Of a stretch of 44,627 bases of DNA, positions 8,299-17,971 are shown in pieces (the first letter of the stretch is position 1; each line of letters begins with the position of its first letter). This stretch comes from Bacteroidales bacterium. Lineage in GTDB: Bacteria; Bacteroidota; Bacteroidia; Bacteroidales; UBA932. Where the stretch lies: the NCBI GenBank assembly GCA_015060445.1, contig SUYL01000044.1, positions 1 to 44,627 on the forward strand, read 5' to 3'. Position numbers and translations under genes: made by a program. Under the pieces are notes generated by a model, which saw nothing but the letters and a program-made list of their open reading frames with translations, did not search any database and was not told the DNA's origin.

Positions 8299-9782
8299 TA
8301 TTTCAATTTTAGAGTAACATAAGGCTCAATGGATGTCCCGTAAGGATCAATTACTTTGAATTCCACTGCTGTTGCATCTGGCGCAGGTTTTACTTTAAAG
8401 AAGAAATAAACATTGTCAACAGGTTTGGTACCCTTTCCTTCCTTCCCTTTATTGAAAATATACTCTTTTTGCAAATAGTTGGAATAATCCGGATCTGCCA
8501 TACTGGTTTGTATTACTTCTACATCTTTCCAAGTATAATTGCCATCTTTCTTAAAGCACTGGCGTGCCCTTACCTGCCATCTGGAGTCCCAATTCCATAT
8601 TTTCAATATTATATCATCCGGATATCCGTAAACTGTCCCAGGATTGTAAACTTTTGCCTGGAATACTTTGTCATGGCCAATTGATTTGTAATAATTTACC
8701 CTTTTATTGCCATCGTATTCAAATACCTGATAGCCCAGCGGGGTACCGTCCCTGCTTGTCTTGCAGTCCCAAAGCCACCAGGCTCCACCAATTGATGCAA
8801 TATTGTATTCCCTGATATTTTCCCTCAACTGGAAATTCCCCTGTATGTGGGAGTGTCCGGTGAGTACGGTCACTTCATAACCATTGAATGCGTCCAGAAG
8901 GGCATCAGAGTTTACCATATTGTAATTTCCTCTGTAATAGTGTATCTGGGCATGCATTGCCAGGTAGATGTGTGATCCCTCAGGCACATATTTCAGATAC
9001 TCCTTTACCCACTTGATCTGCTCTTTGCTTATCCCTTCCTTATATTTCTTGTCCCCCTCGTAGAGGATGTTGTCCAGGACGATAAAATAGTCGTTACCGG
9101 CGTTGAATGCATAATTTGAAGGGCCGAAGAACTGTTCGTATATGTGGGCGCTGGTAATGTCATCTGCAACTTTGTAATCATGGTCGTGATTGCCTATTAC
9201 AGGATACACCGGATGTCCAATACCCTTTATCATCTGTTTCATCCTTGGATATTGGTCAAGATTGTCCCATAAGATGTCACCCAGGAACAACGACAATACA
9301 GGCGCCCCATTCTTGGTGTAAAAATAATTGTCCCAATCCGCAGGACTGGCCATGATGATGTTTCCGTATTCTTTAAGTTCGCTGAATGCTTCCTTCTCAA
9401 GCCTTTCAAAGGCAGCTTCTCCGCGTGGCTGCGGGTCTGCAACGGCAAATAGGGTGTAGCGTCCGCCTGGGATTCCCCATCTGAACAGTTCAAAGTTGAA
9501 ATCCTTCTCATCCACACCCCTGTAAAAATGTGGTGTGCCGGAATCGCATGATGTTACGTATCCCGACGGGGTTACAATGAATACATGTCTTGCATCCTTG
9601 TGGGTGTTGATGGTAAAATTGCCCTCCTTGTCGGTGAGGGTAAAATTTTTACCATCAGACACAACTACATTTGCAATACCTTTTTTGTTGTGGTGTACCC
9701 TTCCGGTAATCTCTTTTGCATCCAATACAGATGCGGCAGCCAGAAACAGTATGGCTGCCGTCAATATCTTTTTCATATTCAT
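8295..9782 (-). CDS. Secreted calcineurin-like metallophosphoesterase
   Basis: The 495-residue protein has a signal peptide (about residues 1-22). A small beta-rich domain follows (about 23-100, MetallophosN-like), then a calcineurin-like phosphoesterase domain (about 108-335) and a beta-rich C-terminal domain (about 345-495, MetallophosC-like). Metal ligands are visible as D116 in ADPQ, D169 in GDILWD, N198-H199 in GNHDHD, H277, and H310/H312 in GHSHIQG. The product should act in the periplasm or at the surface on an unknown phosphoester. It lies 10 bases after recQ on the same strand, so the two are probably cotranscribed. The second Met (codon 3) is an equally possible start. Confidence 0.88.
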   Translation of the reverse strand: MNMKKILTAAILFLAAASVLDAKEITGRVHHNKKGIANVVVSDGKNFTLTDKEGNFTINTHKDARHVFIVTPSGYVTSCDSGTPHFYRGVDEKDFNFELFRWGIPGGRYTLFAVADPQPRGEAAFERLEKEAFSELKEYGNIIMASPADWDNYFYTKNGAPVLSLFLGDILWDNLDQYPRMKQMIKGIGHPVYPVIGNHDHDYKVADDITSAHIYEQFFGPSNYAFNAGNDYFIVLDNILYEGDKKYKEGISKEQIKWVKEYLKYVPEGSHIYLAMHAQIHYYRGNYNMVNSDALLDAFNGYEVTVLTGHSHIQGNFQLRENIREYNIASIGGAWWLWDCKTSRDGTPLGYQVFEYDGNKRVNYYKSIGHDKVFQAKVYNPGTVYGYPDDIILKIWNWDSRWQVRARQCFKKDGNYTWKDVEVIQTSMADPDYSNYLQKEYIFNKGKEGKGTKPVDNVYFFFKVKPAPDATAVEFKVIDPYGTSIEPYVTLKLKY

Positions 9783-9792
9783 ATGATTAAAA

Positions 9793-11994
9793 TCAGTTGC
9801 CCAGTTCTGAGAGGAATTTTATCCTTATAAGCCTTACTTCTTCTTCTGTATAGTCTGGCCCAAGTGCCTTCATGGCCTCGTTCACGGAGTCTGAAGTGGC
9901 CTCTTCCTTAAAATATTCATAAATGTCATCCACTTTGTCATCATCTATGATCATGCGGATGTAGTAGTCTATGTTTATTTTTGTGCCGGCCCCTACGATT
10001 GCATCCAGTTCATCATATACCTGTTCCAGTTCAAGGTTTTTGGCATCTGCAATCTCATCAAGCGGAATCTTCTTGTCTACACTTTGAATGATATATACCT
10101 TGTTGAGGGATTTGTTGGCTACAGATTTTACAACAAGGTCTGTAGGCCTTTCAATCTCATTCTCCTCTACATATTTTGCAATGAGACTTATGAATTCCTT
10201 TCCAAATTTCCTGGCCTTACCTTCTCCAACACCCTGGCAGTTCTTGAGTTCTTCAAGGGTTGTAGGGTACATTATTGACATGTCTTCAAGTGAAGGATCT
10301 CCAAAGATTACAAATGACGGGAGTTTGAGTTTCTTTGAAAGGGAATGCCTGATATCCTTGAGCATAGCCAGTAGGGTAGGGTCTCCGCCCCCTCCCTGAT
10401 GCTTGCCGCTGCCTATGGCTACAATATCATCATCTTCATCTGTACTTACAAATTCCCTGTCTTCTGTAAGCATTACGGAGTATGGTTCTGAAAGGAACTG
10501 TATTCCCTTTTCAGTTGCAGATACAAGTCCGTATTTCTCTACATCCTTATACAGGAACTGCATTACTATTGCCTGACGGATTACCGCCAGCCAGAACTTG
10601 CTCTCCTTGCCCGGAATGATTCCAAACCACTCAAGTTCGTTGTGGTTGTATGATTTTATAATGGAGTTGTTCACTCCGCCAAGTATATTTGCAAGGTGGT
10701 CTGCCTTAAAGTTCTCCTTTATTCCTGTAACCAGTTCCAGCACTGTGGCAAGATACTCTTTACCCTCAAACTGCTTCTTTGGGTAGAGACAGTTGTCGCA
10801 GTTGCCGCAATTGTCCTGGGTGTATTGTTCTCCAAAATAGTTGAGGAGCGTTTTCCTGCGGCACTGGTTTGATTCGGCGTATGCAATTGTGTCATTAATC
10901 AACTGTTTCCCAATCTCCTGTTCCGCAAGAGGCTTGCTCTGCATGAACTTCTCCAGTTTCTGTATATCCTTGTAACTGTAGAATGTGATGCACTGTCCTT
11001 CTCCGCCATCCCTTCCGGCTCTTCCGGTCTCCTGATAATAACCTTCAAGGCTCTTTGGGATGTTGTAGTGGATTACAAACCTTACATCAGGCTTGTCTAT
11101 ACCCATACCGAATGCTATTGTTGCCACAATCACATCTATCTCCTCCATAAGGAAGAGGTCCTGGTTGGCAGATCTTGTGGCAGCATCAAGTCCTGCATGG
11201 TAAGGACGGGCCTTTATGCCGTTTACATTGAGCAGTTCCGCAAGTTCTTCAACCTTTTTGCGGCTAAGACAATATATGATGCCGGATTTACCCGGATTAC
11301 CCTTTATGAATTTTATTATCTCTTTCTCTGTATTTACCTTAGGCCTCATTTCATAATACAGGTTGGCCCTGTTGAATGAGGACTTGAACACCTTTGCATC
11401 CTGCATCCCAAGGTTCTTCTGGATGTCGGACTGCACTTTTGGTGTTGCAGTTGCGGTAAGGGCAATTATTGGAGCCTTTCCTATCTCATTTACTATAGGT
11501 TGTATCTTGCGGTATTCCGGACGGAAATCGTGCCCCCACTCTGAAATGCAGTGTGCTTCATCTACAGCGTAGAACGAGATGTGGCACTGCCTGAGCAGTT
11601 GTATGTTGTCCTCTTTGGTAAGGGATTCAGGAGCAACGTACAGCAACTTGGTAACCCCCTTGAGCAGGTCGTCCTTAACCTCCTGCAACTGTGTCTTGTT
11701 GAGTGAAGAGTTGAGGAAGTGGGCAATGCCGTCCCTGTTGGCCACAAATCCCCTGATTGCATCCACCTGGTTCTTCATAAGGGCAATCAGCGGGGAGATT
11801 ACAATGGCTGTACCGGGCATTACAAGGGCTGGCAACTGGTAGCATAGCGACTTGCCGCCTCCTGTAGGCATGAGCACAAATGTGTTGTTGCCTTCAATCA
11901 AGTGTGATATAATGGCTTCCTGGTCTCCCTTAAAGGAATCAAAACCGAAAAATTCTTTGAGTTTCCCGTGTAAGATTTCCGATGTTACCTTCAT
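9793..11994 (-). CDS. recQ: ATP-dependent DNA helicase RecQ
   Basis: RecQ unwinds DNA in the 3' to 5' direction in repair and recombination. The 733-residue protein has Walker A MPTGGGKS (42-49), the DEAH box (145-148) followed by CISEWGHDFRPEYR, and motif VI in YYQETGRAGRDG. The zinc-binding region contains CRRKTLLNYFGE and CGNCDNC. A winged-helix region and an HRDC-like domain (LEELKNCQGVGEGKARKFG) follow. The C-terminal extension of over 100 residues past the HRDC is a common feature in Bacteroidetes. It is transcribed away from kdsD and is followed by the metallophosphatase gene. Confidence 0.96.
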   Translation of the reverse strand: MKVTSEILHGKLKEFFGFDSFKGDQEAIISHLIEGNNTFVLMPTGGGKSLCYQLPALVMPGTAIVISPLIALMKNQVDAIRGFVANRDGIAHFLNSSLNKTQLQEVKDDLLKGVTKLLYVAPESLTKEDNIQLLRQCHISFYAVDEAHCISEWGHDFRPEYRKIQPIVNEIGKAPIIALTATATPKVQSDIQKNLGMQDAKVFKSSFNRANLYYEMRPKVNTEKEIIKFIKGNPGKSGIIYCLSRKKVEELAELLNVNGIKARPYHAGLDAATRSANQDLFLMEEIDVIVATIAFGMGIDKPDVRFVIHYNIPKSLEGYYQETGRAGRDGGEGQCITFYSYKDIQKLEKFMQSKPLAEQEIGKQLINDTIAYAESNQCRRKTLLNYFGEQYTQDNCGNCDNCLYPKKQFEGKEYLATVLELVTGIKENFKADHLANILGGVNNSIIKSYNHNELEWFGIIPGKESKFWLAVIRQAIVMQFLYKDVEKYGLVSATEKGIQFLSEPYSVMLTEDREFVSTDEDDDIVAIGSGKHQGGGGDPTLLAMLKDIRHSLSKKLKLPSFVIFGDPSLEDMSIMYPTTLEELKNCQGVGEGKARKFGKEFISLIAKYVEENEIERPTDLVVKSVANKSLNKVYIIQSVDKKIPLDEIADAKNLELEQVYDELDAIVGAGTKINIDYYIRMIIDDDKVDDIYEYFKEEATSDSVNEAMKALGPDYTEEEVRLIRIKFLSELGN

Positions 11995-12035
11995 ACAATT
12001 AATAAAAATAAATAGGGTGAAGTCTCTTTTTTCTT

Positions 12036-12043
12036 TACCTTTG
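12036..12043 (+). promoter_or_regulatory. Putative -7 promoter box for the kdsD-like gene
   Basis: TACCTTTG matches TAnnTTTG and lies 43 bases before the kdsD ATG in the divergent gap with recQ. Confidence 0.5.
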
Positions 12044-12086
12044 TGGCTCTAAGTTACCGATTAGTTTATTTTCTGCAAAATTTTTT

Positions 12087-13058
12087 ATGGAAAAAATGCA
12101 AATGAATTTGAAGGATTTGGCTGTAAGCGTCATTGACAAGGAGGCCAGGGCAGTTGAAAAATTGAAGCCGTACATTAATGACGAATTTGTTGCCATACTG
12201 AATCTTATATACAGTTCAAAGGGTAGGCTTATCATTACCGGCATAGGAAAAAGTGCAATTATCGGGAACAAAATTGTTGCAACCCTCAATTCTACGGGGA
12301 CCCCTTCAATTTTCATGCACGCAGCAGATGCCATACATGGGGATTTGGGTATTGTGCAGCAGGATGATGTGGTGCTGTGCATATCAAAAAGCGGCAACAC
12401 TCCGGAGATTAAGGTACTGGTGCCGCTCATAAGGAGGATGGGGAACAAACTTATTGCAATGGTCTCCAATACTGAGTCGTATCTTGCCCTCCATTCAGAT
12501 TATGTGATAAGGGCTACTGTAGATGAGGAGGCGTGCCCTAACAATCTGGCACCAACTTCAAGTACCACAACACAACTGGTTATGGGGGATGCGCTTGCCG
12601 TGTGCCTTCTTAAGATGAGGGGATTTTCCCCTGAGGATTTTGCAAAGTATCATCCGGGAGGGTCGTTGGGCAAGAGACTCTACCTTACAGTTGATGATGT
12701 GTACGACAAGGAACTGCGCCCTTGGGTGTCGCCGGATGAGACAATACAGAATACAATTATAAACATTTCGCAGAACAGGTTGGGGGCAACCGTTGTTCTT
12801 GACAAAGATGAAAAACTTCTGGGCATTATTACCGACGGTGATGTGAGAAGGATGGTTGAGAAGGGTAAACCGCTTGATTCCCTTGTGGCTATGGATATAA
12901 TGAGCCGCAATCCCAAGGTAGTGGAGAAGAAGGAACTGGCGGTGAATGCATTCAGCATAATGGAAAAGAACAAGATAACCTCTGTAATTGTGCTGGATGA
13001 AGGTAAATATGTGGGTCTTATCCATATACATGATGTTTTGAGGGAGGGGATAGTTTAA
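12087..13058 (+). CDS. kdsD: KpsF/GutQ/KdsD family arabinose-5-phosphate isomerase
   Basis: This 323-residue enzyme probably converts ribulose 5-phosphate to arabinose 5-phosphate, the precursor of Kdo in lipopolysaccharide. An N-terminal SIS sugar-isomerase domain (about 35-170) has TGIGKSAIIGNKI and CISKSGNTPEI. Two CBS domains follow (about 205-260 and 270-323), with ITDGDVRR and the closing GLIHIHDVLREG. This SIS-CBS-CBS layout is the standard KdsD/KpsF one. The LAPTSSTTTQLVMGDALA segment supplies conserved active-site residues. The symbol is assigned by architecture; other family members act on related sugar phosphates. Confidence 0.9.
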   Translation: MEKMQMNLKDLAVSVIDKEARAVEKLKPYINDEFVAILNLIYSSKGRLIITGIGKSAIIGNKIVATLNSTGTPSIFMHAADAIHGDLGIVQQDDVVLCISKSGNTPEIKVLVPLIRRMGNKLIAMVSNTESYLALHSDYVIRATVDEEACPNNLAPTSSTTTQLVMGDALAVCLLKMRGFSPEDFAKYHPGGSLGKRLYLTVDDVYDKELRPWVSPDETIQNTIINISQNRLGATVVLDKDEKLLGIITDGDVRRMVEKGKPLDSLVAMDIMSRNPKVVEKKELAVNAFSIMEKNKITSVIVLDEGKYVGLIHIHDVLREGIV

Positions 13059-13073
13059 GCGAGGTATTTTTAC

Positions 13074-13081
13074 TATATTTG
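13074..13081 (+). promoter_or_regulatory. Putative -7 promoter box for nhaA
   Basis: TATATTTG, a full consensus match, lies in the 52-base gap after kdsD and 29 bases before the nhaA start. Confidence 0.55.
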
Positions 13082-13110
13082 CCGTTTTTGGAACAAATTG
13101 ATTTTTAAAT

Positions 13111-14457
13111 ATGATAGTAAAGAACAGTTTTATAACAAGGGGGCTGGCAGTAAGGAATTTTCTGAACACATTTCTGAGCAATCAGTCAATTGGAGGTGCA
13201 ATTCTTATGGTTTGTGCCGTGATTGCCCTCATGTGCGCCAATATTCCGCAACTCAGTTTCATTCATGAGATTTGGCATACCAGTCTTGGTATAAATATAG
13301 GTTCCTTCTCCCTTGAGATGACATTGGAGCAATGGATAAACGACGCTCTTATGGCGGTGTTCTTTTTTGTAGTGGGACTGGAGATAAAGAGGGAGATGAT
13401 GGTTGGAGAACTCTCTTCATTCAAGCATGCCTCCCTTCCTATTCTGGCAGCACTTGGCGGAATGGTTGTCCCTGCAATCATTTATGCAGTATTCAACCAC
13501 TCTCATCCCGAAAGTTTTTCGGGCTGGGGAATCCCTATGGCAACAGACATTGCGTTTGCATTGGGAGTGCTTTCCCTTCTGGGCAACAGGGCTCCTCTGG
13601 GATTGAAGGTGTTCCTTACAGCGCTGGCAATTGTGGATGACCTTGGAGCAATAGTTGTATTGGCCATTTTTTACCCTACACACAGCCTCCATTTCGACAT
13701 GCTTCTCTATGCGGCAATAATAGTGCTCTTCCTGTTTGCACTCAACAGATACAAGGTGAATAGGCCGTTGCTGTACATGATACCGGGAGTGTTCCTGTGG
13801 TATTTCATTTTCAGGTCGGGAATACATGCTACCATATCGGGAGTGATATTGGCCCTTACAATACCTTCAAAGACAGTGATAAATGAGGTGAGATTTGCCG
13901 TAAGCATGAAATACTGGATAGAGAAGTTCAAGAGTGTGAGCAATAGTGAGGTTGAGGTGCTTGCAAATTCAGAGCAGCAGCATATCATACATCAGATAAG
14001 CAAGAATGCAAAGAATATATGTCCACTCATGCACAAGTTTGAGTACGGGTTGCATCCATGGGTGACATTCTTCATTATGCCTGTGTTTGCATTGGCCAAT
14101 GCAGGTGTGGAGATTACAGGTGACCTTTTCTCGTGGCCGGTATCTCCTGTTGTTCCCGGAATCTTCTTGGGACTTTTCCTTGGGAAGCCTATAGGAATTA
14201 CGTTGTTCAGTTTTATTGCGGTAAAATGCGGTATTGCAGAGTTGCCGGTGGGGACAAAATGGAAACAGATTTTTGCGTTGGGCATAATAGCCGGAATAGG
14301 CTTTACAATGTCAATTTTTGTAGACGGTCTTGCTTTTGACAGCCAGGAACTTGTAAACATTGGTAAGGCAACAATCCTTGGTACCTCTGTGGTAGCGGCA
14401 ATGGTGGGTTGTGCGGCGGTTTACATTACATCAGATAAAAAAGACAATAACAAATAA
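13111..14457 (+). CDS. nhaA: Na+/H+ antiporter NhaA
   Basis: NhaA exports sodium in exchange for protons across the inner membrane. The 448-residue protein is rich in hydrophobic helices. The family segments are visible: NDALMAVFFFVVGLEIKRE, GWGIPMATDIAFALGVLSLL, and FLTALAIVDDLGAIVVLAIF, where the paired aspartates (IVDD) correspond to the ion-binding pair. Near the C-terminus LGIIAGIGFTMSIFVDGLAF is conserved. A hydrophilic insertion of about 50 residues around 265-315 makes it longer than E. coli NhaA. It is followed closely by the FKBP gene. Confidence 0.95.
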   Translation: MIVKNSFITRGLAVRNFLNTFLSNQSIGGAILMVCAVIALMCANIPQLSFIHEIWHTSLGINIGSFSLEMTLEQWINDALMAVFFFVVGLEIKREMMVGELSSFKHASLPILAALGGMVVPAIIYAVFNHSHPESFSGWGIPMATDIAFALGVLSLLGNRAPLGLKVFLTALAIVDDLGAIVVLAIFYPTHSLHFDMLLYAAIIVLFLFALNRYKVNRPLLYMIPGVFLWYFIFRSGIHATISGVILALTIPSKTVINEVRFAVSMKYWIEKFKSVSNSEVEVLANSEQQHIIHQISKNAKNICPLMHKFEYGLHPWVTFFIMPVFALANAGVEITGDLFSWPVSPVVPGIFLGLFLGKPIGITLFSFIAVKCGIAELPVGTKWKQIFALGIIAGIGFTMSIFVDGLAFDSQELVNIGKATILGTSVVAAMVGCAAVYITSDKKDNNK

Positions 14458-14474
14458 CATTAAATTTTAAAGAG

Positions 14475-15191
14475 ATGAAAGTACTTAAATTTTTGGCAGC
14501 AGGAATGATGGCTGCATTGGTGATGGCTTCATGCGGTGGCTCACAGCCAAGTTTGGAGGGTGTATCTAAAGGTGAGGTTGATTCAGCCAGTTATGCGGTG
14601 GGATTGACATTCGGAAGAATGATTACAGATGCAAATATTGTAGGATTGGATTATGCAGTGGTTGAGAAGGCCATGAAAGATGTAATCAACGGCAAGGCAC
14701 CAAAGATGGAGCCTATGGAGGCCAACAATATTGTAAATAACTACATTCAGAAATGCCAGGTTGCTGTAGGCAAGATGAAGGAGAAGGAGGAGGCAGAGTT
14801 CCTGGCAAAGAACAAGAAGAATGAGGGTGTTGAGGAGAGTGCAAGCGGTCTCCAGTACAAGATTGAAAATCCGGGCAATGAGTTGAGGGCAACTGCAACC
14901 GATACAGTTGAGGTTCATTACAAAGGCACTTTGCTTAACGGAAAGGTATTTGATTCTTCATACGACAGGGGTGAGACAGTGAAGTTCCCTCTAAACAGAG
15001 TGATTGCAGGCTGGACAGAGGGTATGCAGTTGGTAGGTGAAGGTGGCAAAATTACCTTGTGGGTACCTTTCAACCTCGGTTACGGTGGAAGACCAATGAG
15101 CGAGGACCTTCCTGCTTACTCTACACTTGTATTTGATGTTGAACTTGTGAAGATTTACAAGGAAGAGAAAAAAGAGAATAACAAGAAATAG
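14475..15191 (+). CDS. FKBP-type peptidyl-prolyl isomerase lipoprotein
   Basis: The product isomerises peptidyl-proline bonds and probably helps fold envelope proteins. A lipoprotein signal ends at C20 (LVMASC). Residues about 35-125 match the FKBP N-terminal dimerisation domain. Residues about 145-235 form the FKBP domain, with VEVHYKGTLLNGKVFDSSYDR starting just before its core and then VIAGWTEGMQLV and LGYGGRP. The protein is 238 residues and ends in a lysine-rich tail. The gene lies 17 bases after nhaA and 2 bases before the DUF3127 gene. Confidence 0.93.
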   Translation: MKVLKFLAAGMMAALVMASCGGSQPSLEGVSKGEVDSASYAVGLTFGRMITDANIVGLDYAVVEKAMKDVINGKAPKMEPMEANNIVNNYIQKCQVAVGKMKEKEEAEFLAKNKKNEGVEESASGLQYKIENPGNELRATATDTVEVHYKGTLLNGKVFDSSYDRGETVKFPLNRVIAGWTEGMQLVGEGGKITLWVPFNLGYGGRPMSEDLPAYSTLVFDVELVKIYKEEKKENNKK

Positions 15192-15193
15192 AG

Positions 15194-15562
15194 ATGGCTG
15201 TTGAGATAAAATGCAAACTGCTGGACAAACTGGCAGTACAGAGCGGAACGAGTGCAAGGGGGCCTTGGAGCAAACAGGACTTTATTGTTGAGACCATAGA
15301 GCAGTATCCAAGGAAGATATGCATGAATGTGTGGGGGCAGGATAAAGTGAATGAACTTGCCCAGTATAATGCAGGGGAGATGCTTACAGTTTCTGTAAAC
15401 ATTGAGTCGAGGGAGTTCAACGGCAGATGGTACACAGATGTGAGGGCATGGCGTATCCAGAGGGAGGCTCAGGAGAAGGCGCAGATGCCTGAGCAGGGAG
15501 ATCCGTTCATGAACGTTTCTGCCATGGATGCAGAAGACGACGGTGGCGATTTGCCATTCTAA
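15194..15562 (+). CDS. DUF3127 domain protein, OB-fold-like
   Basis: This 122-residue protein matches the DUF3127 family of Bacteroidetes, predicted to have an OB fold resembling single-stranded DNA-binding proteins. The conserved core covers residues 1-95, including WSKQDFIVETIEQYPRKICM and NIESREFNGRWYTDVRAWRI. The acidic tail ending DDGGDLPF strongly resembles the C-terminal tip by which SSB proteins bind partners, which supports a nucleic-acid role. That function is inferred. It starts 2 bases after the FKBP stop and ends the run before a large hairpin. Confidence 0.85.
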   Translation: MAVEIKCKLLDKLAVQSGTSARGPWSKQDFIVETIEQYPRKICMNVWGQDKVNELAQYNAGEMLTVSVNIESREFNGRWYTDVRAWRIQREAQEKAQMPEQGDPFMNVSAMDAEDDGGDLPF

Positions 15563-15585
15563 AAAAAGAGACCAATTGGATTTAC

Positions 15586-15632
15586 AGGCCGGTTTCCGTT
15601 TTGGGTTTTACCCAAAATTTGGAGACCGGCCT
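15586..15632 (+). terminator. Large hairpin after the DUF3127 gene, probable terminator
   Basis: AGGCCGGT (15586-15593) pairs with ACCGGCCT (15625-15632). Inside it TTCC pairs with GGAG (one G-T pair) and TTTTGGG pairs with CCCAAAA around a 5-base loop. The stem is strong but is followed by TATATTTTC rather than a clean T run, so termination may be incomplete. Confidence 0.6.
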
Positions 15633-15650
15633 ATATTTTCACTATATTTG
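15618..15650 (+). promoter_or_regulatory. Promoter for the 15674 gene run (-33 and -7 boxes)
   Basis: TTTG at 15618-15621 and TATATTTG at 15643-15650 are separated by 21 bases, close to the Bacteroidetes -33/-7 arrangement. The -33 box lies inside the 3' half of the preceding hairpin. The start codon is 23 bases downstream. Confidence 0.6.
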
Positions 15651-15673
15651 CATTCTACAAAGTTGAATGATTG

Positions 15674-17968
15674 ATGAACAATAATAGAAAGTTTCTGTTG
15701 TGGGGTAGCATAGCGGTGATATTACTCGCCGCTTTAATTGTGTTTCTTTTCGTAAACCTCTCTTCAGATGGCGGCAAAGGAGATTTTGTGCTTGCAAAAG
15801 AGGAAGTTACAGTGTATAACGCCATTCCTGGAGATGCCGTTGTAATTGTGGACCTTAAGAGTTTTGGGGAGTATGCCTCCATGGTGGGGGATACCCTTTC
15901 TTTTCTGTATGGTCTCCCTTATAAAGATGACGGCCTGGCTCTTTTCCAGCAAAAACTGCTGGCTATGGAGGGCACGGCTGCTGTTCCAGTGGCGTTTTCG
16001 CTGCATTACTCTGCCAAAAACAGTGTGTCATTCCTTCAGATTATGCAGTTGAAGGGGGATGAGTGCAGGGCGCAGGTGCATGGATTTCTTGAAAGGAACG
16101 GAAAATCCAGGAAGAGGTATAATGGTGCTGTAATTTATTCTTTGGATGGAGGAATCTCTGCAGCCATACACAGCAACATTATGATGGCGAGTTCTTCATT
16201 GCATGTGCTTGAGAGTTCCATAAGACATATGGAAAACAGCACTTCAATCCTTGACAGAGTTGAGTTTGAGAGGCTGTTGACCAAACATGGAATGGCATCA
16301 TGCGTGTATGTGAACCATAACCAGATTGGAAAACTATTCTCAGGGATGGTTGAACGGGGATTCCTGGGCTATTCAGACTACATAATGGATTTTGCCAAAT
16401 GGAGTTGCCTTGAGGTTCACTCCGGAGCGGGAAGGCTCACTCTGAAAGGGGTTCTGGATAATGCCTCAGATGAGTCTGTTTTTGCAAATGTGCTTGGCAG
16501 CCAGGATGCAAGGAGGAGTTTTATGGGGAGGGTATTGCCCGCTTCAACAATGTTTGCCGTTTCGTTGCCGGTTTCAAGCATGCACGAGTATTTGAAATCG
16601 CATAATCTGTATCTGGAGATGCAGAAGAAGGCAGGACAGTTTGCATACAGGCAGAAGAGTGCCCAGGGGGAGATGAAGATTACCCCAAAGGAGTGGGTTG
16701 ATTCGCTTGCCATGGAGGAACTTGTTGCGGCATATTGCAAGTTTGGGGAGAAATGTGAGTGGGTTACTGCTTTCAGGGGTAAGCCCCAGTTTGGGCTGGA
16801 TCATGTAATTTCAGCAGTGGTGGACAGGGAAAAGATAGAGTTGCCGGAACCTTTTGTGTATAAGGGATACATCTCATCTGTATTTGGAGAACTGTTTTCC
16901 CATTGCAATGAGGAGTATATCTGTAAAATAGGGCCATGGACAGTTATAGGGTCCAAAACTGCATTGGACAATTTTGCCAATGGAAGTACGTCTGCCTTTA
17001 CCCTTGAGGATTATATTCAGCAGACACCGGTGAACGGGTATCTCAACGGGGAGGCAGCCCTAAAGATGGTTGCCAATCTTAAGGAATCTGGTGATTCCCT
17101 TATTCAGATACTCAAGCCGTATTACAGGGGAGCATTTGCCAATGCCATGGAAAAGGATAATTTTGCCTTCTTTACCATGGATATCCTGAATGTGGATGGG
17201 GAGCAGATTGCCAGGGCAGACTTCTATGGTGCCAACCTTGCCCAGTTGCCTAAGCCTGAGGAGAAGGAGGGGGCTGAACAGATGGCATTTGCCGTTGACA
17301 GTACAATAACTCTTCACCAGGGACCTTTTGAGGTAAAGGATGTTGCAAAGAAGGCCGCAGCATACCTTGAGCAACTCCCTAACATGAGGCTCAGATATAT
17401 GGATGCGAACAAGAAGGGTGTTTGGGCCATTCCGTTTGAGACTCCAATCTGCGGATATGTGGAGCAGATAGACCTCTATGGAAATGGAAGGCTCCAGATG
17501 CTGTTTGCATCACAGGATAAACTTTATCTTCTCGACAGGTTGGGCCGCTTTGTTAACGGCTATCCAAAAAAACTCGCCAAGAAGGTTGTTATGGGGCCAA
17601 AACTTGTAAGGAATGTAAATGGTATAAAATATTCAATTCTTGTTCTGAATGAAGACAATACTGTGTCGTGGTACGATATTTCCGGAAAACCGGTTGAGGG
17701 GTGGAGTGATATTGTGGCTCCAGAGTTCATTAAGGAGTTGCCGCAGTTCCTCAAACTGGGAGGGGTGAGATACTGGACCATAAAGGCACCTTCCCAACTG
17801 CTCCTCTATACCATAGACGGCAAGAGGGTTGAGATGCAGGACAAGAGGAAGAGGATTGACAGGGAATCTGAAATTACCTTTGTACAGGATGGAATATTGA
17901 AGGTAAAATGTACAGACGGTAAAGAATATACTTGGAATCTTGCCACCGGCAAAACAAAAAAATTGTAA
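15674..17968 (+). CDS. Large membrane-anchored protein of unknown function
   Basis: I do not recognise a family for this 764-residue protein. Residues about 8-29 form a single membrane helix after a short basic N-terminus, so most of the protein should face the periplasm. Residues 30-560 form a long mixed region. From about 590 to the end there are repeated strand-like units such as GNGRLQMLFASQDKLYLLDRLGRFVNGYP and later YSILVLNEDNTVSWYDISGKPVEGW, which look like beta-propeller blades that read out a value, a label and a displayed text. The gene starts the run 15674-24728, and the ABC transporter starts 3 bases after its stop, so they may work together in the envelope. A TTG directly before the ATG is possible but less likely as a start. 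Confidence 0.75.
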   Translation: MNNNRKFLLWGSIAVILLAALIVFLFVNLSSDGGKGDFVLAKEEVTVYNAIPGDAVVIVDLKSFGEYASMVGDTLSFLYGLPYKDDGLALFQQKLLAMEGTAAVPVAFSLHYSAKNSVSFLQIMQLKGDECRAQVHGFLERNGKSRKRYNGAVIYSLDGGISAAIHSNIMMASSSLHVLESSIRHMENSTSILDRVEFERLLTKHGMASCVYVNHNQIGKLFSGMVERGFLGYSDYIMDFAKWSCLEVHSGAGRLTLKGVLDNASDESVFANVLGSQDARRSFMGRVLPASTMFAVSLPVSSMHEYLKSHNLYLEMQKKAGQFAYRQKSAQGEMKITPKEWVDSLAMEELVAAYCKFGEKCEWVTAFRGKPQFGLDHVISAVVDREKIELPEPFVYKGYISSVFGELFSHCNEEYICKIGPWTVIGSKTALDNFANGSTSAFTLEDYIQQTPVNGYLNGEAALKMVANLKESGDSLIQILKPYYRGAFANAMEKDNFAFFTMDILNVDGEQIARADFYGANLAQLPKPEEKEGAEQMAFAVDSTITLHQGPFEVKDVAKKAAAYLEQLPNMRLRYMDANKKGVWAIPFETPICGYVEQIDLYGNGRLQMLFASQDKLYLLDRLGRFVNGYPKKLAKKVVMGPKLVRNVNGIKYSILVLNEDNTVSWYDISGKPVEGWSDIVAPEFIKELPQFLKLGGVRYWTIKAPSQLLLYTIDGKRVEMQDKRKRIDRESEITFVQDGILKVKCTDGKEYTWNLATGKTKKL

Positions 17969-17971
17969 TTG